Shown here: in pieces, positions 57,012 to 64,000 of the stretch | Position numbering within the stretch: the first letter of the stretch is position 1 | How the letters are laid out: the number at the start of each line of letters is the position of its first letter | DNA from: Parietaria judaica | Lineage: Eukaryota > Streptophyta > Magnoliopsida > Rosales > Urticaceae | Reading direction: 5' to 3' | Length of the DNA stretch: 64,000 bases | NCBI GenBank assembly: GCA_954871525.1 | Contig: OX940869.1 | Span: forward strand, 21,108,001-21,172,000 | Notes under the pieces: model-generated | What the model was told of the DNA's origin: nothing | Seen by the model: the letters and a program-made list of their open reading frames with translations, nothing else | Databases searched by the model: none | Program-made: the position numbers and the translations under genes

Positions 57012-59718
57012 TGTTAGGCATATTGCCTTTAAACAATGTTTTATTTATCCATTGTAAAAGTTTATGACGTCACTCTTAATAAAGAAGACACTTATTATGA
57101 TAATCTTTTTAATAGTTCTTTATGTATAATCGAATGTTAATCCATAGTTCATAATGGAATGCAATTTTAATCTATCCATCACACAAGAGTCAATGTGAGG
57201 AAGAATTAATAGATTCAATAAATGAACTTAAATGTATCTGTGACTTAATTAAGCTGGTGGGAGCCTCTTAATTGATAAAGTCATTAATACGACTAAATGG
57301 AGAAAATCCTATTCTGGATAGATATGTGTCTCATACCTATTAAGTGTATTAAGTACGAAGTGTCTTTGTACTGGATAGGACTTGACTAAGTTCTGAAAAT
57401 TGCTCAACTAAGACCGTCACTGACAACTTTGAACTAAGTCGTAAAAGATGGTCAAATGGTAATTAATCTAAATCCTGAAGTGATCTTGAACCCTGACTGT
57501 TAGCTTGATTGTTCTTTGATTTGCTAGTTAAAGAACACAACATAACGCTGTTCCCAAAGCCGCTATATTAGGAACATGATAGTCGACAGGGAAGGGTAGC
57601 TCGATCACAAATATGGATATCACATAGCTTTTTACTAAGTCAAGATGATTCCCGGAATTGTCGGTCGTGAGAAGTAGTATGGGACTCATGCGCAGCTTAC
57701 GTCTCGAAATCGTAAGTGAGTCGTCTACAATACCACCGATTGAATTTAGGAAGAAAAGCACTAAGGGGCTAAACGGTAAAACGCCTGCTCAAGTGTGAAT
57801 CATCAAGTGAAAGATTAATCACTGGAATTTGATTATATCTCTGGACACCTTAAGATATAAGGAATATATTATTCGCATCACTAAAGAGTATAGCTTCGGG
57901 TTTTTAGTGGAGTAACACCGGAGTTAACAGATTAATCCGTTGGAGCTTCAGTGATGTGAGTCCATGGTCCCCAGGATAGCTCTGTAAAGGACCAATCGTA
58001 CAATTAGGATATTTGTTAAACTGAAGCATGTGTCAAGTTTTGGAAAGTTTCAAAAAGTTGCGGCAAAAGTACCTAAAGTTTTGCCAAAGAAATAGCTTAT
58101 CGGAAAAAGTCAAAACTGGAATAAATTGTCAACATCAATGTTGTAGTAAATTTAATTCTAAGAATTTTTTCTTCGATGATTTTATGTGTAAAATCTACAG
58201 AAAAAGATATGAGTTATATATCATAACAAAAGGTTATGTTAATTCATGAGAATTACTTAAAGATAAAATTAATGGGCTAGGTCCATTGGGTTTAATCTTA
58301 GCTAATAGTAAGAGAGGAAATTCGACCAAGCCTTGGTCGATAAGCCCACTAGGTATTTTCCTTATCATATTTTAATTAAAGATTAATTATGTTAATTATC
58401 ATGATAAACATATAAGGTAAGATTTTGAATCATGGAAATTACCAAGCTTGGTTACCAAGCAATAAGTTGGCGATTTTGAACATGAGTAGAAATCGAAATT
58501 TATATGTTATGGTAATTTAAGATACTTATTAATCATATTTAAATATGGTATTAATCTAAATTAAATAAATAAGAATCATATCATGAATATTAATTATGCA
58601 TGAATTATAAGAACTTGATTTGCAAGTTTTAAATAAAGATTCATAATGCATGAGAATTAATATTGATTGATTCATGACATTATTTAATTGATAGGTTGTT
58701 TACAAATAATGAAAAGATTGATAAATCATGTGTCACCTAAATTGATTTAATTGGAATTAATTTTTTTATTAAAAATAATGTTAGAAATCGACAACACCTA
58801 TTCATGGAATGGGATTGGATTTCTTGGTATTTATTTTAATTAAAGAAAATGTATTCCCTTGATTAAAATATGATGAAATCGAATTTTACCTAATATGGTA
58901 GGTATTTGATTTTCATGATACATATTTAAATCATATGAAATTAAATCTTAGGTATTTCAATCATCATAATTTCGAACTCCTATTTAAATGGGAAGGTTGG
59001 AATTGATTCTTGATTGATTTATGATTAACACTAATTAGGGTTAATTTATTTGTAATTGACACTAATTAAGGTTAATTGATTTATCTAAAATTGGAAGTTA
59101 TGTGTGCATGCCTTTTACTATAAATACAAGGCTTAAGCATCACATTTCTATAACACTCTCACATGCAAAATTCGAGCTCTCTCTCTAAAAGAAGCTCTCG
59201 AATTCTCTCTCTCTCTCTCTCTAGAAATCGGTTAGGTTAGAAGCAACGAAGTTCCGTCAAACGAAGCCCACGCTTTGTGTACGAGGAAGTTCTAGAGAAT
59301 ATCCCGGAAGACTTTGGGAGTTTCCTTGTCGTTTTAGAATTCGTGCGGAAGCTCTGCTCAACCTCCCTAGGCGCATTCTCAAAGGCCGGCAGAAGCTCTG
59401 CCAAAATTCAGAAAGCGCAGTGGAAGTCATCGTGAGAAATAGGTACGGCCTTATGCATTGGGTAAATAAATGCAAAACCATTTTATTGCTTTATTTATTT
59501 CCTTGACTAGAATTAATAATTACGTGTTTGAATAAATAACTAATTGCTTAACCGATCGAATATCCGTTATCTTGGTGCACGATTCTAGAAAAGGAAGTAA
59601 CTTCGGAAAGTGTAAAATGGGCCTTTCCGTGTAAAAACAAATTTTTAAAGGTTACCCCGATGGATCGAGGGCCCATCCCGAGATATGACGGAGGGGACAT
59701 TAAATATTTTCCCCTACA
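57012..59718 (+). repeat. 3' LTR of plus copia element (2707 bp)
   Basis: Collinear over its full length with 47722-50429; ends CCCCTACA instead of CCCCAACA. TATA box near 59121. Confidence 0.93.
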
Positions 59719-60131
59719 CACGTTTCCTGAGGAGTGGTCACACGAAGGTGACTCGAGGCGGTGTGGTCAGCAGACCTTGTGACAGTAATAATGGAGACCT
59801 TTTGATTTATTCTATACTTGCCATGGTTTTGTAAAATAACGTTTTTAATTACAAAGTTATTTAAAACTTATTATAAACTTTCTATTAATGACACATTAAA
59901 AGTTTATATTTCGGCTTATACAAGCCCTTATTTATAGTGTTTATTATTTCGTCGGTAGTGATAGGTCAAAACATACTCTCTCCAAGTAGATGGGAGGGGT
60001 CCTAACCGGTCACCCAGAAGTGGATGGTGAACCGGCCCCACTTTTGATTCCCTCGTCCTTAGACAAGATCGTATGGTTGAGATTTTTCCGACTAGTAATA
60101 ACCACTTTCACATTTACTCTTTATTATTTAT

Positions 60132-60397
60132 GTCAATCTTATTTTCGACATATTAATAATTATCAAAACATAGACACAATGTTTAGGGTTATGAAAATAG
60201 GTTATAAAAAATTATATCTATGATGAATATTTTTAATTAGATATCAATGATACTTATTCTCAAAGTCAATCTTATTTTCGACATATTAATAATTATCAAA
60301 ACATAGACACTATGTTTAGGGTTATGAAAATAGGTTATAAAAAATTATATCTATGATGAATATTTTTAATTAGATATCAATGATACTTATTCTCAAA
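60132..60397. repeat. 133-bp tandem duplication in minus copia leader
   Basis: Units 60132-60264 and 60265-60397 differ at one base by eye, so it is a recent duplication. Confidence 0.92.
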
Positions 60398-61263
60398 GAA
60401 TTATCATTAAATCGATTTTAGGCCCTATTAATAATTATTTATGAAATATTTAAAAATAGGTCAATGATATCATTCCAAAGAATTATCATCCATATTTCAA
60501 TATTAAATAAGACAATATTATTTAATTATTAAATAATATCCATATTTAATTTTATGAATTTTATAAAATAAAACAATGTTATTTATCCAAAAATAACATC
60601 CATATTTTATTCCTAATTAATTAAAGATAATTAATTTAATTCATAATTTATTTATTTCAAGAATAATAATTAATATTAAATTTATTTAATCCACGGTTAC
60701 CGGGTCGGATCAAAATTCCGGCCCTAATTTAAAAATTGCACGTGGACCTTCTGGGCTTAAGCCCGGGCCCATATGCCGTGGATTTGCCCTGGCCAGGGCT
60801 CAGGAAGGGCAGGGCAGAACGCTGCCAGCGCTGTGGGCCTATAGGCCATTACGCTGCCAGGCAGCTACCCGAGCCATGGTCCGAGGCCCTTGGCGCTGCC
60901 AGGCAGCGCCCTTTGATCTTGCGAGCGATGGGCTTGGGCCTGGCCAGGCGCATGGCCCACTGGTTGCAGCGAGCAGTCCTTGCTCACTCCCTGTGGGCTG
61001 GCGCGAGGCTCTCGGGCTGGTCACCAGCCCGGCCTCCCACTGGGTTCGCTGCGAGCGAACCCTAGCCTACGGGTTGGGCTACTTCGGTAGCCCGGCCCAT
61101 TACCCAGTCCTAGTTTTCGGGTCAGGTAATATTTCTAATTTTAAATTAATATTTAAAAATGTCTAGAAATCCAATTTCAATTTTAATTATTAATTTATTC
61201 ATCAAATAATTCGTTCTTTAAACCGTTAAATTAAATTACATAATTATTTATCCTTGAACCATG

Positions 61264-61275
61264 GCTCTGATACCA
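61264..61275 (-). promoter_or_regulatory. Primer binding site, minus copia (initiator tRNA-Met)
   Basis: TGGTATCAGAGC on the minus strand, two bases after the 5' LTR end at 61278. It fixes the orientation of the host element and shows that 61278-64000 is its 5' LTR. Confidence 0.9.
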
Positions 61276-61277
61276 AT

Positions 61278-64000
61278 TGTTGGGTGTCAAAATCACCGTC
61301 GGGGTTTTATTCCCGATTCAATTATGCCAAAATGTGCCTCTGAGCCGTTCCGGTAACATTTAAAAAATTATTTCAAAGTAGAAAACTTGTTATCGGACCA
61401 ACGGCACAAATATCGGGTAATAACCATTTTAACAAGATCTGATAAATATTATATATTTAATATTCACAACTCATTATTAATATCATAGTCATAATAAGAA
61501 ATAAATAGAAAGCGGTAAATGTTTGCATTTATTAACCCAATGTATAAGGTCGTACCTCGGTTGACGTTTCTGGTTGCGGACTCTGAAGTTCGGCAGGGCT
61601 CCGCCGGTGCTGAGGGAAACACCCGTGATCTTTCGGGATATTCTCCTGGATTCCTTGTTCCGAAGCGTGGGCTTCGCCGGCAGGACTTCGTCGCAAAACT
61701 TCAACTGAGGTTTTTTTGAAGCTTCCGGAGAACAACGTCTCACTAAGCCGAACCAGAAAAGAGATCAGAAGCAGAAAACTCGCAGACCCTAGAGAGAGAG
61801 GGAGAGCTCGAGTTTTCGCTCTGGGGAAGGTGTGAAAAATGTGTAGAATGAGCCTCCTATTTATAGGCTCAAGACTGTAACCGAATTGGAGATATTCCCT
61901 CCCTATTTTTCGAATTTATATAATTAAATATAATTAATTATTCCAATCCAATGGTCCAGATTTAATCAAATCTAAATCCAATGGACATAATTAATTAGGG
62001 ATTTAATTAAATAAGAAATACATGATAAGATCAAAATATTTAATCTTATCTTCATATATATTAAATTCGAATTATATATATACACATATAAAAAAATCGA
62101 ATTCTATTATGATTATCAAGATCCAATGGTTAAAAATAAATCATAAACCAATCTAATGGATCAAATCAATTAGGGATTAAATCAAATATCCTAGGGTTTT
62201 ATCAAAACCCTAACTCGAAAATCTTATCCTTATAATTTCAAATTATATGTTATATATATATATATATTATTAATTGATTTCTAATCCGACGGTAAAGATT
62301 AAATCTTAAACCGATCCAAAGAAAACAATTAATTAGGTCAAATTCGAAAACCCTAAGCTTGTTCACCAAGCTTTTATTTTTCGAATTACCATTAGGGTTA
62401 AAAACATGTTTCGAATTTAGCTAGGGTTTCTAATATCCAAACGGTTGATATTAAATAATAACCGATCCAATGGATTAAATTGATTTTAGGGATTTTGCTA
62501 AAATACCAAAACATTTGGTACTTATGCCGCAAGTTTAGAATGACCAAAACATGTTTCGAATTTAGCTAGGGTTTCTAATATCCAAACCCTAATTCGAATT
62601 TACACATTTAAATATACATAAATATATATTTTTATTTATTAATATAAATCTATTAGTTATTAATTATTAATAAGATATTAATAATTAAATAAAAATAATT
62701 AAATTATATTTATTTCCTGATCTCAATATCACACATTAAAATGTCATGGTGCCACACCATCATTTAAATTCGTGACATGTGATTTAATTTTATAGTTTAT
62801 CAAACCGAGCACAAACTTTGAAAATCCATAAATCACAAACCGTAAGTCGAAATGACTTGGTTCAAAAAGAAAAGTTGTTTAGAATTTAATTTCCAATAAA
62901 ATGGTGCTGATAGAAAATCTAAATTTTAACTTTCTTTTATCAATTAATTTCGTGTGCCAAAATATGGTACTTTTGCCACGCTGACGATAAAACTATCTAA
63001 CGTCTGCCACAGACCTTCAATCTTATAAGTCTAGTCAAATGATTAAACATTATCAAGAATGTATTTTTATCACGTATGTATCATCCGTTACGGAGCTATC
63101 TTGGGGACCATGGACCCGTATCACTTAAGCTCCAACGAACTGCTAGTTGTTCGTCAAACCTCGAAGTGATTCCGCTATAGACCCGAGGCTGCACTCTTTA
63201 GTGATACGGTATATATTTTTCCCTTTATAACAGCAGGGTGTCCATTGATACAATCAAATTCGGGTTATTATTCTTTCACTTAATGACTCACACATGAGCA
63301 GGCGGTTTTTACCGTATTGCCTCTCATTGCATTGTCCTCCTTGACTCAGTCAGTAATATTATGAGTAACCCACTTATGGTTTCGATTCATAAGTTGCGCA
63401 CGGGTACCTCTCACTTCTCACCACCAACAACCAATGGAATCATCATGATTCTGAAGAGAGTTGTGTGATGCCCATGTCATGATCAAGCTACCCTTACTAC
63501 TGACTATCATGTTCCCAAAATAATAGTGTTGGGAACAACGGTAATATATTGTGTTCTTTAACGGTTAAATCAAAGAACAATCAAGCCAGTAGCTTGGACT
63601 CAAGGCCACTCATGACTTAGAAATAATATCCATTTGATCATCTATTTGTGACTCAACTACAAGTTATCAGTGACAGTCTTATATGATAACTTCTTGAGTT
63701 TAAGTCAGGTCCAGTCCAGCATGAAGACACTTCACACTTAATGCACTTCTACTGAGTGTGACACACACACATAATCCAGAATAGGATTGTCACTTAGTCA
63801 CATTAATGACCTTATACGATTAATGGGCTCCTACCCAGTTAATCAGGTCACGGACATTTTAAGTTCATTTATTATGATTATTAATTCTTCCCCACATTGA
63901 CTCTGTTGTGATAATAATAACATAATTGCATCCTTTATGAACTATGGAAACAAACATTCTATTTTACTCTACCAGAAACTATAATAAGATTAACATAATA
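61278..64000 (-). repeat. 5' LTR of minus copia element, cut by window end
   Basis: Collinear with 38786-41343 from TGTTGGGTGTC onward. At 64000 it has reached the position equivalent to about 41260, so about 85 bp should remain outside. It retains the region deleted from the 3' LTR near 39712. Minus TATA box near 61858. Confidence 0.87.

Larger units (their letters stand above)
47722..59718 (+). mobile_element. Complete Ty1/copia element, 11,997 bp, TSD CACGT
   Basis: 5' LTR 47722-50429, primer binding site, untranslated leader to 52325, pol 52326-56996 (interrupted by a Cassandra array at 55387-56660), polypurine tract, 3' LTR 57012-59718. Flanked by a perfect 5-bp repeat CACGT (47717-47721 and 59719-59723). 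LTR lengths differ by one base and divergence is low (a few percent by eye), so it is fairly young. Pol has two frameshifts and at least four TAG stops, so it is not autonomous now. Confidence 0.95.
59719..61277 (-). other. Minus copia: leader, part adjacent to the 5' LTR
   Basis: Untranslated continuation of 47244-47721 after removal of the plus copia. Contains one motif copy (59721-59752), the conserved leader block (59948-60070, reverse complement of 51485-51607), a 133-bp tandem duplication (60132-60397), an AT-rich stretch, a GC-rich island (60690-61125), and the primer binding site on the minus strand at 61275-61264. No gag ORF. Confidence 0.75.
38786..64000 (-). mobile_element. Ty1/copia element, minus strand, nested host of two insertions, 5' LTR cut by window end
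   Basis: Order on the minus strand: 5' LTR (from beyond 64000 to 61278), primer binding site, gag-less leader (61277-59719 and 47721-47244), pol (47243-43953 plus a short tail at 41380-41356), polypurine tract, 3' LTR (41343-38786). Interrupted by the plus-strand copia element 47722-59718 and the solo LTR 41381-43952. Its left flank is ccgag (38781-38785). Pol has stops, frameshifts and an integrase deletion. Confidence 0.87.

Noticed and set aside
47722..59718. Bacterial-style or viral defence system hidden in the long ORF-poor stretches
   Set aside because: All ORF-poor stretches are accounted for by LTRs and copia leaders with matching ends and TSDs.

Overview
The window is plant nuclear DNA, most likely from a eudicot. 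The evidence is one intron-containing BAG-family co-chaperone gene, a decayed PPR-like fragment, and about 55 kb of nested plant LTR retrotransposons (Ty3/gypsy of the Tat lineage with an antisense accessory gene, Ty1/copia, and a Cassandra-type TRIM carrying 5S rRNA sequence). There are no bacterial-style operons. Apart from the BAG gene, nothing looks like an intact host gene. Species cannot be named from the sequence.

Layout. 1-3090: minus-oriented copia-type LTR running off the left edge, split by a solo LTR (1386-2801, TSD GTCTT). 3091-8834: the only gene-bearing island, with AT-rich spacer, a PPR-like relic (4825-5410), a hAT-type MITE (5491-5976, 8-bp TSD) and the BAG8-like gene (7021-8358, minus strand, one 72-bp intron). 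8835-9061: a 227-bp solo LTR with TSD ATTTT. 9067-9962: decayed gypsy remnant. 9963-23884: gypsy element 1 (minus strand), ordered 3' LTR, antisense gene, pol, with an internal 4.7-kb tandem duplication; its gag and 5' end are missing. 23885-35696: gypsy element 2 of the same family, interrupted by two solo LTRs (26259-28385 and 31198-32219). 35697-38785: a copia-type LTR with a 1.2-kb internal tandem duplication. 38786-64000: a minus-strand copia element whose 5' LTR runs off the right edge. It contains a plus-oriented solo LTR (41381-43952, TSD TGTCT) and a complete plus-strand copia element (47722-59718, TSD CACGT). The latter is itself split in RNase H by a three-LTR Cassandra (55387-56660, TSD GTAGC/GTAGT).

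The junctions give an insertion order at the right end: gypsy 2, then the copia-type LTR, then the minus copia, then the solo LTR and plus copia (relative order of these two unknown), then Cassandra. All element polyproteins carry stops, frameshifts or deletions, so none looks autonomous.

Features that go beyond routine repeat annotation: both copia elements lack any recognisable gag yet share a conserved untranslated leader of about 2 kb with a motif repeated three times; the two opposed copia LTRs form an inverted repeat of about 5.1 kb with a 37-bp spacer; the Cassandra array has an LTR-internal-LTR-GAT-LTR structure; and three copies of a plus-strand antisense gene with its own TATA box lie downstream of gypsy pol. 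All comparisons were by eye on this window; no database search was run.
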